From NCBI GenBank assembly GCA_030549495.1, contig JAUIRK010000570.1, positions 186,001 through 250,000 on the forward strand: a DNA stretch of 64,000 nt, given 5' to 3'. The notes below the pieces were generated by a model. It did no database searches and had not been told where the DNA came from. It worked only from the letters and a program-made list of their open reading frames with translations. Positions 35,091-47,929 of the stretch are shown piece after piece. Numbering within the stretch: position 1 is the stretch's first letter; each line of letters begins with the position of its first letter. Source of the stretch: Nectonema munidae (lineage: Eukaryota > Nematomorpha > Nectonematoida > Nectonematidae). Both the position numbers and the translations under genes were made by a program.

Positions 35091-35767
35091 ACATTTCTAC
35101 GAATTTCTTTGTGTAATAATTTGGGGCTAACTGAGTTCTGGAAGAAAAATCTATCTATTTATCAAATTACTTAATGTCTGCTTTTTCTGGAAATGTGTTA
35201 AAATTCGTCTGCTTTGTTAAAACTCACTTTGCAATCAAATTGGTTAACACAAATATACTCCCTTTCCCAATCACTAACTGCTCAGGGTGTTCACTTAGAG
35301 GTTTTGACACATGAGTGAAATTTGTTTTCAATATAGGATTTACACACGTCTCTACCAAGTCCGAAGTCTAGCGAATTTTGAAAATCTTACGAAATTTTTA
35401 CTAAAGTGTATGATGAATTTTGACTTTTTTCGATCAATCTTATGAGAGGTTCACAGTAAACTAAATTTGGATTTTGAACGGCTTCTTTAGTTTTTATTAC
35501 AAGAATTTCATTTCCTTGATAATTTTCTGAAACTTTTCTTACATCAGGAAGGTTTTCACAATAAAAAAGGACACCTTTTAACCAAGAAAACCATCCAGTT
35601 ACAACTATGGTGCTTGGGGCGACTCAAATTTAGCAAATAGAGCGTTTCTTTTTTTGTTTTTTTATAACAAAAACTTTAAGACTTACTATTAAGTCTATAC
35701 TTTAAAAATGACCTTTGATTTTTAACGCACACTTGTGAATCAAGTGAGCTAAGCAGTTGACGTGATG

Positions 35768-36712
35768 GGTTCCTGGTCAAAACGGCCCAATACCATAAAT
35801 GCCTAAACCAAAACGGCCCAAAGGCTAGAATAAGCTGAAACTACAATCTAAGAACACAAACTTTAATTTTCAAATACAGTTGGCCATCACTTATCGGGAA
35901 ATAATGGGGCCTGAAAGATTCCGGATTGACCATTTTCCAGATCATTCATTTATTATTTCGGAATACACAAAGAAGAGAAACTAAGCTTTATTTTACACAT
36001 TTGAACTTTGCTGAATTATCAAAGTTTAATTAATGAAGGAAATAAACAAAACATGTCAGTGAAAATTTGAAAATTTAAAATTTGAAAGTGAGTGACTTTA
36101 TTGCACACAATACTTATTCAAAATATTAATAAGTTGAAATGGAACAGTTCAATTCGACCTCAGGAAAATTCGGCCTCAAAACAATTTGGTCTCAAAAAAT
36201 AATGAGATAGAAGCCGAATTGTCTTGAAGTCCAATTGTTCCGAGGCCGAATTTACTATAAACGCTTTAAATACTTACCAACAACCAAAGTTTCTTGAGAT
36301 ATGATCACTATTTATTTCAGAGTGAATTTGGTCCCAGTTTTTGTTTCAATTTTTCCCAGGGTTTCTTTATAGAAATGACTTCACTAAAATACTATTGGAA
36401 ACACTTTAACTTTATTTCTATAGTAGATGATATTGGTTCAAAAATAGTATTTATTATTTTCAAATTTTGAACTTTGAACATATAATTTTGAGTAAGTTTT
36501 GGAAAAAACTCAGGAATGGATAAGTTTTCGAAAGTTTTTAATTTTGGGTTTGATTACTTTTATTTGGATACAAAGAAAGCTTAGGCTTTTTTTGTTTTGG
36601 GACGTTTTGGTTTGGAAATTTTGGTTTAGGCTGTTTTTGTTTTGGGCCGTTTTGGTATAGGGCCGTTTCGGTTTTGGGCTGTTTTGGTTTTGGGCCGTTT
36701 TGACCAGGCACC
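35768..36712. mobile_element. Fold-back/Mutator-like element; motif GGCCCAAAACCAAAAC; 9-bp TSD
   Basis: Ends GGTTCCTGGTCAAAACGGCC and, in complement, GGTGCCTGGTCAAAACGGCC, each followed by tandem copies of GGCCCAAAACCAAAAC-like units: two at the left, six or more at the right. The 9-bp flanks GACGTGATG (35759-35767) and GATGTGATG (36713-36721) match at 8 of 9, the length typical of Mutator and Foldback elements. The core holds a Tigger-like end CAGTTGGCCATCACTTATC (35876) and the small inverted element at 36147-36256. No transposase. Confidence 0.85.
36147..36256. mobile_element. Mini fold-back, 110 bp; motif AATTCGGCCTCAAAACAA
   Basis: GTTCAATTCGACCTCAGGAA at the left and, in complement, GTAAATTCGGCCTCGGAACA at the right. 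The unit AATTCGGCCTCAAAACAATT recurs within. It sits inside the larger element at 35768-36712. No target duplication recognised. Confidence 0.7.
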
Positions 36713-37024
36713 GATGTGATGCATGTTACGATAAAAAGATTTTAAAGTTAAGTTAATTAAAAGAACTTTTGGAAAAAAACAAGTAGAAATGACTTTTTAT
36801 TCGTTTATTTGTTATATTTTGGCTTTCTAATTAATGTAAGTTTGAGTAAGAAGACGCTCCAAAAACTTACTACAATTAGATATTTTCAATTTATAGTTTT
36901 TATTAAAAAATACTTTACCAGGCAAATTTGTTAAAGAAAAATAAAGAGCTGACATCTATAGCAAAGTTTACAATAAAAGCGTTTTATGGCAATTTGAGAA
37001 AAAGAATTAGCAATAATAGCATTT

Positions 37025-37570
37025 TATTCTTCATTCCAATCTTGATTTACTTTCACTTCAAGTTTTTTTTACCAATTATGCCTTTATTCTATTTGGTTAC
37101 TTTCAAGCTTTTTCACTTCCTTCAAATTTTTTAACAAAAAACGAGCGAAATAAGGCAGCTATTTTGTAACGAAAGGCAGATTTTATCAGCCTTTATGCAA
37201 TAATTGTCAAAATTTGTTCAAAATGAAAGTAAAGTAATCCTAAAATATTTTTCAATCTACTTAATTAGATATCGATTGAAGTCTATGTTAGGTTTAGCGC
37301 GACACTTTTAAAAATAATTTTAGATATTTTTTATTATTCTTGTTTATTTTTTACCATTTTCAGCACTCGTTTTTTAATAATTCTGAAGAATGACTCGAAG
37401 TTGTCATTAAAACTTTCTCATTTTTGGGCTGAACTCTTTAAAAGTGTGCGAAAAATGCTTTTCGATAAAAAAATTTCTATTTTTAAAATGTAGCAAAGTT
37501 AACATATGGATAGATAATTGACGAGCTTCTTGTGGCTCTCGGACAGTAGTTGTCCCATTTCTGCAATATA
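37025..37570. repeat. Dispersed repeat, second copy of 8870-9659
   Basis: Shares ordered phrases with 8870-9659: TTACTTTCAAGCTTTTTCA, ATGTTAGGTTTAG, TGAAGAATGACTCGAAGTTG, AAAAGTGTGCGAAAAATGCT. The right end near 37560 (GACAGTAGTTGTCCCATTTC) looks like a decayed hAT end. The open frame at 36928-37134 is not convincing. Confidence 0.6.
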
Positions 37571-38514
37571 CATCACTGAAAATATATAGTATGTGCTACT
37601 ACATAAATTGGTGGCCAGTTAATATGCGTAAGTTTATTACTTTATATAGTAAAATTAATGAGAGTAATAAATTTACTACCTCTTTTTTTACTAAATGTGT
37701 ATTTTGCTACCTTTATGACTTTGAGTGATTTTAAGTAGTTTTTCTTTGAACAGATAAAAATTAAATTCCACTACTTTCTAGGTTTTTTTTGTGTCGTATT
37801 TACCAAAAAAAAAACAAAAAGATGTTTGGATAACAAATTTTTTGATGTGAATTTGCTGTAAAGAATCACTGAGCACAAAATTAAAAACTTTTATTGATGG
37901 CACGTTTAGCTCTTTAAAGAAACTTTCGGATATTTGAATAAAAAAATTTAAAAAAGTTTCATTTTTTAGTTTTTATTGAATAAAAGATTTTATACATAAT
38001 TTTTTTAATTTTAATTAATAAATAGTTGTAATACATTGTAAGTTAATTTTTTTATGGTATTATGAAAATTTAACGACGTTTTAAACTTTAAATACAATAA
38101 TTTGATAAAAATTAATTCATTATAATTTAAACTATCGGTTCAATAACTAGAATTCTATCTTCTTTGGAAGTGAAACTTTATGTTTAGTAATCTCAGAGCC
38201 CTTAACTATTTCGATTAATTGGAATAGAAGAATCGGGAAGGGTAATACATTTTATCGATACCTAAAAAAAGCACCAATCTTACGATTCCGGTTAATCGTC
38301 CCATCTCTACTGTACATACAACAGCTTATTACTTATCATGTTAATTCCTTTCTCCTCGAATGAAAATTGAAAGCTTTCGAGATCAGATAAATAATGCGGA
38401 ATAGGGTGAAAGAAATAAAATTATTTATTAAAAAAAACACGAAAGTGAAGAAGAAGCAATGTGAAAAAAATTTTGGAAGCACTTTTTATTAGTAATGTTA
38501 TGTCTTTTTTTTAG
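37571..38514. other. AT-rich, no gene seen
   Basis: Probable intron or 5' flank of the plus-strand gene; no features recognised. Confidence 0.4.
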
Positions 38515-38642
38515 TTCACCAAATGATAATACGAATGGAATTGAAAATAGTTTTGAAGCGGAAGATAATAAACTATACTCTGAAATATTCCACCATAACA
38601 ATTGTGCGAATACTTCCTTCCAAACACGAAAGAAATTCGATA
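38515..38642 (+). CDS. Candidate exon, N-terminal region of the FE65-like gene
   Basis: A strong acceptor TGTCTTTTTTTTAG precedes 38515. One base completes a codon, then 42 codons read without a stop: SPNDNTNGIENSFEAEDNK through RKKFD, leaving one base before a GTATCA donor. The 53-bp intron that follows ends in TTGATTTCCTTCTAG, and the next exon restores phase. The sequence is acidic and unconserved, as is usual between the WW and PTB regions of FE65 proteins, so it cannot be identified by homology. The minus-strand open frame across here is its shadow. Confidence 0.5.
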
Positions 38643-38695
38643 GTATCATTTTTTTATTCTGTGTTTACACCTAATTTCAATTGATTTCCTTCTAG

Positions 38696-38760
38696 AAAAT
38701 CCTTACAAATGTGATGAATCTACTAGCAGTGTTGCTAATCAAATCTCCGGTTTGATAAAG
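38696..38760 (+). CDS. Candidate exon following 38515-38642
   Basis: Bounded by TTCCTTCTAG and AAAG-GTACTT. Two bases complete the split Lys codon, then 21 codons: NPYKCDESTSSVANQISGLI K, ending in phase 0, the phase in which the exon at 46178 begins. Short but with good splice sites at both ends. Confidence 0.5.
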
Positions 38761-39178
38761 GTACTTTATTTACAATATTTGTACTTTTTTTACATATCTT
38801 TAAATATTTTGTCACCATTTTTAAAATTTTTGTATACTATTAGCGTGCCAAAAACGACATAGGAAAAAATAATTATTTTAAAACAGCTATCTTAATCAAT
38901 TATTTTTTCCTTTTATAATTTTCAATGTTCAGGCAAAAATCAGTTGAATTTAAATATTATTTAAATTCCTCTTATTCAGTATTTTAATTGTGTTATCGAG
39001 GGCAAACAATTTTTGACATAAAAATTCGCGTTTTTTTGACTTTATGTCCTTCAAAATTTTGACTTTTTAACCTAAAAATCCTAAAATTGTGACTTAAAAT
39101 TTTTTTTTTAAAATTGCAAACAAGCGTTTAAATTTATTGGCCAATACTCATTGCATTCGCACCCAAAAACAAAAAAAA

Positions 39179-39400
39179 TTAAACATTTGAATTAAAATAA
39201 AATAACATATATTTAACAATGTTATTTGCATTGCAATTTCGATCTTTGGCCAATAGCTTCCTTTTCAACATCGAAAAAGATCTTTCAACCAACGTTGTGG
39301 TCGATTGGCATTTTTGGAGAAGGAGATACTCACTGGGTGAAACATTATGATTTCCCAATTGCATAATTTTAGAAATGTCATTTTTTTTCAAACCTTTTTT
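39179..39400 (-). pseudogene. hAT transposase C-terminal fragment
   Basis: Minus strand reads LLLQKCQSTTTLVERSFSML, KRKLLAKDRNCNANNIVKYM and LFYFNS, the hAT dimerisation domain (VERSFS motif) to a natural-looking end. The upstream catalytic part is not recognisable. The scrap at 35015-35090 is from the same family. Confidence 0.8.
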
Positions 39401-40019
39401 TCATATAACTTTCGATTCCACATACGTCTTGGTTGAATTTCAAGTTATTGATTTTTGAGCATTTTCAATTGAAAAACTTGAGGACTGCGATTTTTCAACA
39501 ATAAATTTAATTATTTAATTAATTAAATTAATAATTAATAATTATTTAATATTGATATTTAAAACTAATGTTAAATTTTAATAATTTTTTCCATTTTAGG
39601 TTACCTGAGTGCGGAAAAAAAAGCTTTAAAAATTTTTTTTTTCTTACTATTGAAAAACCAGTTCTTGCTGTAGGTAATTGAAAATCATATAAGAAAATTT
39701 TCTAAAACTACTACGAAAAAACCCATATCACGATTTATTCGAATATGAATTAAATGCTGATCTTTTTGTGATAAATATCTAGAATTTTACATTCAATTTA
39801 TTTAAAATATTTTCATATTACTAATAATGCCATTTACAATTTTTTATTAAAAAAATATGTTAAATATCTTATATCATTTTAATAATTTTCGGTAGATCTG
39901 TTAATACTTTTAGGCATGTGTGCAACGTTTAAATTGTCAATTAATATCTATAATTTTTTAAACTTTTCCATAAATTAAAACAAGTAATTATAAATTATCC
40001 GCAAAAAATTTTACATGCT

Positions 40020-40250
40020 CTTATTTTTCTATTTTCTATATACCGCAAAGTTTTTTTTTGGAATTTTTGAATATTTACTTTATCCAGATTTTTTATAATA
40101 AGTACGTCTTATCATAAGCAATTATGATATCCACATCTGCATTCACTAAAAAAATTAATTCGGCATCTGCTAGCATGTCAAGTTTGATATCTGCATCCGT
40201 ATCCGTATCGGCGGATACAAAAAAATTCTCTATTATAGATGCAATGCTTG
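40020..40250. repeat. Dispersed repeat, copy 2 (partner of 60960-61205)
   Basis: ATACCGCAAAGTTTTTTTTTGG, split here as ATACCGCAAAG plus a T run, then AATTTTTGAAT, ATAAGTACGT, CATAAGCAA and ATCTGCATTC, occurs in the same order at 60960-61205. Confidence 0.65.
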
Positions 40251-40767
40251 TGTCTAAATAATAATTATTTTTATATATTACATATGTTTAAAAATATTCG
40301 TTTTTAAGATATCAAAAGATTCATTTTCAGAGTCTATAGTTTTATATCTTTGATTTATTAATGTCATCGTCTCTTAAAAACTTCTCAAATAGTTATAAAA
40401 GCGTGCACAATATGTCTCTTATTCACTACATTTTTACCCTCTCATGGCCGCATTTTTTTACTACCTCTCGTGGTCGTATTGGGCCTTTAGAGGCATTAAT
40501 TTTCAATTATATATAAAATTTAGATCCAAAACAATTTAATAAAGTTTATTTATTCATTAAAATAATAAGGAGCTACTTATGAGTGAAAAAACAAAATACA
40601 ATTTATTTAACCCCATATATAAATAAACTAAACTTTCCTTAACGTCATCTAGAAACAACATGAAATTTATTTTCTAATTTTCTTTTGATTTAAAATCATT
40701 GAGATAATAATTGATCAATACAAATTCTATAAATGAAATGTAAATTAAATATCACTGAGAAATAATA

Positions 40768-40835
40768 CAGTGGAACCTATGTTTGAAAACTAAATTCTTT
40801 CCATAAGACCGTTTTTTTATTTAAGATAAATTATT
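40768..40835. mobile_element. Pogo/Tigger-like terminus, single end
   Basis: TA-CAGTGGAACCTATGTTTGA followed by AAACTAAATTCTTTCC resembles pogo-type ends. No partner found. Confidence 0.45.
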
Positions 40836-43800
40836 ATCAGCAGTAAATATAAAATGGGAATTATAAACTAGCTATTATGTATAAAATACATTAATTTTAA
40901 CCAGATATAAACGGAAAAAAAAAATAAACGTTATATAGAGATATACAAATGTGCCAATTTTAAGCGCGTAAACGGAGAAACAGCTCGTGAGCTGAGTCAA
41001 CATTTCTTCACAAAAGTTGTTAGTAAATCTATTTGTTCGTAGAAGGAGGTGTTCGCAAACTCAAGTTGCACTGTAAAAGACGCTTATGCATGCTATTCAA
41101 AAAATTTCGGCTAAATATTGATTTTATACCTACCCATATATTTCAAATATTCAGTAAAATATATTTCACTATTTACATAAATTACATATACGAAAGGGGG
41201 TTTCTATGTCTTTTGACCATAAAATCTGAACAAGAATCTGCGTATACTATGGCTTCTTTATTTTTGTGGTTTATCAAGTTCCGTTCATAGTATTAAAAAA
41301 CTTATATAAGAATCATATAATTGTTTTTCGATATTATATGTTTTGGTAACTAAAATATATATAAAATTAGGCCATACGAGTAGGGTTGAAATTGTCAAAA
41401 AAAAGTTCAAAATGCTACTTACCTCTTGTTCTGCGATGTCAATTTTTGGACCCTTGAATTATAATGAACGCTGGGATACATATATATTATTTAAGAAAAA
41501 AACACCTTTAAACTTTGTATTCACAGCAATAAACGAGGAACTCATACAAACAAATTGCTACATGAATCAATAATTATGAACGATAAATAAAATCAAAAGA
41601 TATCTGACACTGGCCAATGGGTACCGGGTATAATTATCTAGTTGTAATTTATCTCAGTAATTACGGTATTTTGGAAGATGATTAAAACTGCAACCATTAT
41701 TATCATTAGCTAATACTTACATATCTTGCAAAAAAAGTAGTGGTGATATTGGTAGAATGACAATTATTTCAGTTATCTCTTGGCAGAAAAATTTAGGAAA
41801 ATTTATCTCGAAATCAAAAACCTCAAAAAAGGGAATTATGAAATCGTACCGAATTTGTAGCTATCAAGGTAGGATTGCGGACATAACAAAAAAGGACGAT
41901 GCCAATTGGGCAAATAAAATAAAAATATTCAGAGTTGTTTTCTATATAATCAACATAACATACTTTTTTGTTAAAATTGTTACGATGATGTATATTTTTT
42001 TTAATTTTTCAAATGTTTTGTAAGACCAGATTTATTTAGGAAAAATGAAAACTTAAATATTTGAAGTAAAAGATAAACATTTTTATCTTTGTTTAAGGTA
42101 ATAGTATGTCTTTATTTTATCTTCATTGTATAAATTCTAATGTTTCAAAAAAAGTTTGAATTGTTTGAAATTTCAGGAAATAAAATGGACAGCTAGGATA
42201 GAGAAAGAAGGGCGATTTATTTGTAAATAGCATTTTATAAGCACTTCGTTGTAATATCTTTTCCATCGAATTATGAGATCACGCGATGTATGGCCTAAAA
42301 TTCATTCGAAGGTGTAAAAAATGTTGTCGTGTTTACCAAGTATTGTATTTCGTATTTTGCTATCGAGTTATATACAATGAACATTTTGAATCATTTTTTT
42401 GCCAAACCCCTCTTGAAATCAATCATGAGCAAAGAAAGCATTCAGATCACGACCTTGCCTTATTGATACACTGACCCTAAATATACTCACTATCATAGAC
42501 GAGTTAATCAATGCTAATGAATTTATTAATATGGAAAAACTCATCTTATTTTTCATTTATTGTAAAAAAACTTCAAAATTTTAGAAGGGAAAATACATTA
42601 TGGAAAAGGTTAAATTTTATAGATGGTGTAAATTTTTATGCTTTAGTTTAAAAATCTTTTTTTATTTGAAGTAAATAGATATTTTGAAATTTACAGGGTA
42701 TTCATTTTTTAATATGTCCATAATTTTCAGCAAGATCTTTCAGACAAATCACTACATGGCCGCTCAGGTCCTATCGCTTTTTGTTTGATTTTGAATTAGC
42801 GAATTCATCGTATATCCTTCATCCACAAATTGTCCTTATATTTTATCATAGCCACTACAGTGCATTTTATATTTCCATTTACCTTGCAAATCCCACATTC
42901 TCTTGTGTTCCATCTTCCTCACGCTTTGTACGCACACTTATAATATGTTTTCGTTTATATATCAAAAGCATAAAACTTTGCACCAACTTATTAGAAGGAT
43001 CTTTTGCGAAATCCCATTTTATTTTTTCATATTTGTTTTAATTTCATTATTTCCTTTTCTGAACCCATAAATACTTCAAAATTTTTATATAATGGAAAAG
43101 AATAATTTGGTAAAATTAAAACGTTTATATAATTAATTTACGCTAATTCTCAATAATGGCGTCTCTACATATCCAGTTATGGAAGATTGATATTTTTTAA
43201 TTCGATGTGATTTCAACAAATAAATGAATTTAAAATGACCTTTTTATTGAAAGTTTTTATTTTGTTTAAGTCCAAATCTATACCCGTTCATCTGCAACTT
43301 CATTCAAAAAGTCAACTTCTAAACTCGCAAGATATGGATTTGTAAATTTCCAACGTATAATCAGTATCACGAACCATTTACATTCATTTTTAGTTCAAAG
43401 TCAAAGATTTCTTTTGGTAGCTCTAAACAAGAAAAATTTCTTATGAAAAAGGTTTTCTATACTTTTAGCTTTGAGGATTGCTACATTCCTAATTTTATAA
43501 TAATGTTAGAATATATTATTATCAACTAATTCTTTTAAGTCAAACTTTTCAACCGTTAGATAGTAATCATTTTCATTTTGCTGGGGCATTGCAAGTGCAA
43601 TAATGTATTCTCTAAATCTCTGTGATATTTTATTTAAAAGGGAAAACCTTTACGTGAATACCATTCAGGTCCTTATTCGAGAAGAGACTGACTTCTTCTT
43701 TCCGTGGATTTCATCATCAAATTCAACCTCAGAAATGCCATATATTTTATATAATAATTATAACTACTAATTGGATCAACTGACCTAATCTATTAAAACA

Positions 43801-44599
43801 GATAAAAGTACTTAAATAAAACTTTTTTTATATCTCCTAAAGAATAATTATGATTTTAGAAAAGAAATCAATGAAATCCAATTAGATCAATCAACCCTGG
43901 TCAAACACTAAAGAAACAATATGTTGTTACATTTGAAGAAAAATTATAACTTGACTGAAATATTGTAAAATGTTCAAATAATTGACCTATCACTGTAATT
44001 TTAAAAAAAATAATACTCGTTATGCCATTTTGGTAGTTTACAATAAATGTTTAATTAATAAATTTTTTTGATGCGCTAAAATTTTACACATATTTGTTAT
44101 CGATCAAACGATCTTGGGATTACATCTAATTCCCATGTTAAAATTATAAAAAAAATATCTAGTTGGATCAATCGAATGTTTTTGTAATTTAGGGCAATAT
44201 TGTTTTGAATGATATCTAATAAAGATAATGCTATATCAAGGAATCGATGTCACCAAAACAATTAAATGTCAAAGCACAACATCGACGAAGTGGAAAACGT
44301 AAATTAATAACCTAAATTCATATAAGAATACTAACTCTATCTGATAAGGCACGTTGCTCGTTTATTTGTTATATTTTTTATCTGAAGGAATAAGCTCGAT
44401 GCAAGGAATAATTAGCTCGATTTCATGCGTAATTTGATTGGTTTAAAAATTTTCCAATCAGATCAAAAAGTTTGCATCGTCTGTTTTCCCTCCCGTGACA
44501 GAAAAGACCATAACTTTCCAAATATTTAATAACAGGTAAATCTGTTATAAAGTAGTATAAATATCCTTAATCTCACAATATCTACTCTTCTTTTTAATC

Positions 44600-44700
44600 C
44601 TTCCTTTTAAAAAAAAGGGGTGTTTCTTGGTTTTTTTTTTTTTAAAAAAAAAAAATTTTTTTAAAAATAAAAAAAAAATTTTTTTTTTTTTGTTTCTTAA
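44600..44700. repeat. A/T homopolymer block
   Basis: Alternating runs of 8-14 A and T (about 44621-44693) that can fold back on themselves. Length is likely unreliable in an assembly. Confidence 0.8.
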
Positions 44701-46177
44701 AAGTTCGTGAAGAATACAAGCCATTTGTCATCCTTCGATCCAAGTGGGCAAACATTGTCACCATTATTTTCTATTGTTTGGAAAAACAGTGCTCTTGATA
44801 AAGACGTGTCTCTGCTGAGATATATAGTTTTAGTTGAATATAATTAATTAAAAGATAATTTCTCCATATATGATTTAGGAAAGGACGAAAGCATTTTCTA
44901 AATAATATTTAATTAAAATTGTGATGTTTTTTTTATCTGAGGAGAGATAAAAATTTTAATCCGCTGAGCTTAACCTTGTGTTTCACAATAAATTCTTTAA
45001 GGATACTCTTTGACATTTTTAATAATGTAAAAATAATTTTCAATTATTATTCAACAGAAAACTCACTTTTTCAAATATTAAATTTGCTAACGATGTAGCA
45101 ATGAATCCGAATTGGTACTGGCAAAATCGGCCCATATTTTTTTTGATCCATTGATTTAAAAAAATGCATTTGATTTATTACAGAAATATAAAATTTTAAT
45201 ATACCATATGTGGTATAAATAAGGAACATATTAAAAAAGAAATGTATTTCTTCTCTAGCACAGGCAACAGACAAAAGAAAGATAAATTCCAGTGATTAAA
45301 ATCTTTTGTCTAAAGATCGCTTCTTTTCAAAAGAGAATACTTTAAAATATTACATGATATCTTACAATAATAATAATTTAATAATAAATGGGAAAGGTAA
45401 TTATAGAATAATTTTTTATGTCAATTTTTTTTACAAATAAAGACACCTTTTTGAGGTCATTAGGTCAATTTTTGAAGAATTTTAGGTAAACTTTTGTTGC
45501 CCATAGTTATAACTCTTAGTATCTCAAAGTAAGTTTTTCAATTACAACTTGAAGATTTATCGAAATTGTCTCCAAACTCTTCTTTATCATTTAAGTTGAT
45601 GTGTAAGTAGTAATATAATTTCATTCGCTCACTGTTATGTCAATCAAAATAATTATTTTAAGTACAGCATTTGAACACATTTTTGCCACTCTTCTTTAAA
45701 TTTATGCGTACATATGTCAAATTACTTATTTATAAAAATTTTAAGGGAAGCATCTTTTTTTCTTTCTAAAATTGGCAACTTAAAATACATGCGATCCTTC
45801 TCTCAACTGCTAAAACATTAAAGAACACAGTAATTTAGTATCATTTCCTCGGTTTCTTATCTACACAATGGACGTGAACGAATATCACTTTTTAACAAAA
45901 ATGTAGATTGATAATCATAAAAAAAATATATTGCATATGTAAACGCATTAAAATAATGTTTTTTTCAGAAATCTGTTTCATTTGAAGTAAAAAAAGGCTA
46001 AACTTCAATGAGTAAATGTGGAGGAGGAGAGTGATCCAAATTTAATTCTAAAATTTTATGCTGACGAGATTTTGTCATGAGAAAATTTGTCCTGATACTT
46101 TTATTCTTCAAGGGACTCCTTCCTCCTCAAACAAGCACTTTCATATGTCTATATTTCAAAATTGTTTAAAATCCTAG

Positions 46178-46330
46178 CTTCCAATGTCGTTTTTCCTGCT
46201 TTCTCTGGGCTGTTGTGAATTGGCGGAATCTGAACTGACCCCTGAAAAGAGCAGCAAAGCTGTCAACAAAGCCATTCAAGACTTGTCCTCCTCACAGAGC
46301 TTGCGCGAAATGAAAGATGAGGAAATAGAA
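46178..46330 (+). CDS. FE65/APBB-like protein, exon with start of PTB domain 1
   Basis: The acceptor is AAAATCCTAG before 46178, and GAA followed by GTAAGC is a strong donor after 46330, both phase 0 (51 codons). The peptide contains LSLGCCELAESELTPEKSSK and AVNKAIQDLSSSQSLREMKD. It aligns with the opening of PTB domain 1 in FE65/APBB proteins (SLGWVEMTEEELAPGRSSVA then VNNCIRQLS in the human family, from memory). FE65 proteins are cytoplasmic and nuclear adaptors that bind the tail of amyloid-precursor-type receptors. An ATG at 46184 would allow an alternative start. The exon's GC content is well above that of its flanks. Confidence 0.8.
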
Positions 46331-47525
46331 GTAAGCGTGCCGCTCCAATCATTTGTGTTTTATACTGGCGAAGTGTCAGATCGCTCTTAGTTTTGCAGAC
46401 GCGTAATATCGCATTACAGGGATGTACCCTAATTATCCAAATAATTCTTTATTTTACCCATTATTTTAAACAGGCGCCCATGTTGTTTAAATTATTATTG
46501 CCGATGGGTGGTGCGATTTTTTTAACTTTGTATATGTAAACATTTTATATCAATGTATTCGTTTATCATATTTTATATGGAAATTTATTTTAAATAGGCA
46601 CATTTTGTCAATAATTCTGCCCCTCTGCCCACATCAGATGTTTGGTCCTCATACGATTTTTCTCATCCAAAATGGATTAAATTGTTCTGGTATAAGATGA
46701 GTTAATTTGAACCGAGATTTACTTCTTTTTGTTCTTGTAACGACCAAGATTCATCAAAAAATGTAAAGTTCTCTCATGGTTTATTAAAACCTTGATTCAA
46801 AGTTATCAATTTAATTGAATAATAATTAAATTAAATTATTTTGTTTGTTTACTCCTCTTTTGAATTATATATTTTCCATTCAGAATTGAGTGTGCTTTTC
46901 TTATGTTGTCCCTCTATCATGGGGGCGTGAGTAAAGTTCGTTAGATACTGGTTTTCGATAACTCAAGGTCTTCGGTTCGATCCCACAGGAAGCCCACTTT
47001 CCTGATAGTTCTATACAAGCGGCGCAATTGTGCGTTCTCGATGAAAACACTCCACGATACCCTTACCTATGTTGCGTTGATTTCATTAAATTCGTGTTGT
47101 GCGGTTTTTTTATTTGGAAAGAAGTGCCAAAGTGTTGTTAAAGTTTTCCAAATATTTTTTTAAAAGTAGAGATCAAACTTTGGATCATTTGAAACAGTTT
47201 TTATCAATTGATTTTTTTTGGTTAATTACTGATAATTTCAAATATATTTTAACACATTTATGCTAATAATTTTTTAAAATATCTAACTATTTATAAGAAT
47301 GAAATAGTTTCATTTACATTTCGTCTCGTTTTTAATCATTTCATTTTTATTTAGCGTATTTTTTTCTAGCTTTATTACAACACCGTCTGATCCCTCGGTA
47401 ACATATATATTGATTTGAAGTCTAATTAAAGGAAGGATAAGAGAGTCAAACATGTTTTTTGATGAATATCCCATTGAAGCAGTTTTTAAACATTTAATAA
47501 AATTTTACAAAAAACTTTACGGAGA
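46331..47525 (+). other. Start of the 14.4-kb FE65 intron
   Basis: The intron 46331-60744 carries all the piggyBac, X, Y and palindrome features listed below. In this first part only a B-box-like GGTTCGATCC at 46975 stands out, without a tRNA fold. Confidence 0.55.
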
Positions 47526-47925
47526 CTATGCATTTTTACGCCCACGTTTTTCAAACGGATTTTGTGTAAAAAGTGGCAATTGAAATGCAAGTTTCTTTAT
47601 AAATATTTTTCTTCCACTGTCTTTGTGTTTAGGAAAATCTTGTGTGGAATTAAATTTACCAATTACCCATCTGTTCAATGCACAAATGTCGAGATAGTTA
47701 AAAACGCAGCTAGGGTCCATTTTCTGGTTGATTTGTATGCATCAAATGCTTTTCCCATTTTGTTCGCGACATCGACGCCGCTTTTGTTTTCATTGTAAGC
47801 GAGCAGACTTTCGGGCTTGGAAGCGATGTTGCTGATCTGCACATTTTGCGTTGAGAGGAAAGCACGTAAACGACTTTAAAATTTCCGCGAGCGTATTTTT
47901 TTGGAACATAGGCAGTTCTTATTTT
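47526..47925 (-). pseudogene. piggyBac transposase C-terminal fragment
   Basis: Minus strand from about 47925: TAYVPKKYARGNFKVVYVLS, then KPESLLAYNENKSGVDVANK and KAFDAYKSTRKW, then in another frame NYLDICALNRWVIGKFN and GRKIFIKKLAFQL. This matches, piece for piece, CVYIPEKHARKNFKAVYVLS, NKYKSGVDCFNRM, SYKTSRRW and NYLDIAAYNTW of the piggyBac at 56850. One frameshift is visible. The strand and missing N-terminus suggest it is the other half of the fragment at 53246-54235, split by element X. Confidence 0.85.
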
Positions 47926-47929
47926 AAAA

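Larger units (their letters stand above)
38761..46177 (+). other. Presumed 7.4-kb intron
   Basis: AT-rich. It contains a hAT scrap (39179-39400), a dispersed repeat (40020-40250), a pogo-like end (40768-40835) and a homopolymer block (44600-44700). Several 60-90 codon open frames at 41.0-43.0 kb have low-complexity or hydrophobic products and no family resemblance; I do not call them genes. Confidence 0.5.

Noticed and set aside
41033-43041. Five 60-90 codon plus-strand open frames
   Set aside because: Products are hydrophobic or Lys/Phe/Ile-rich as expected of AT-rich intron DNA; no motifs.
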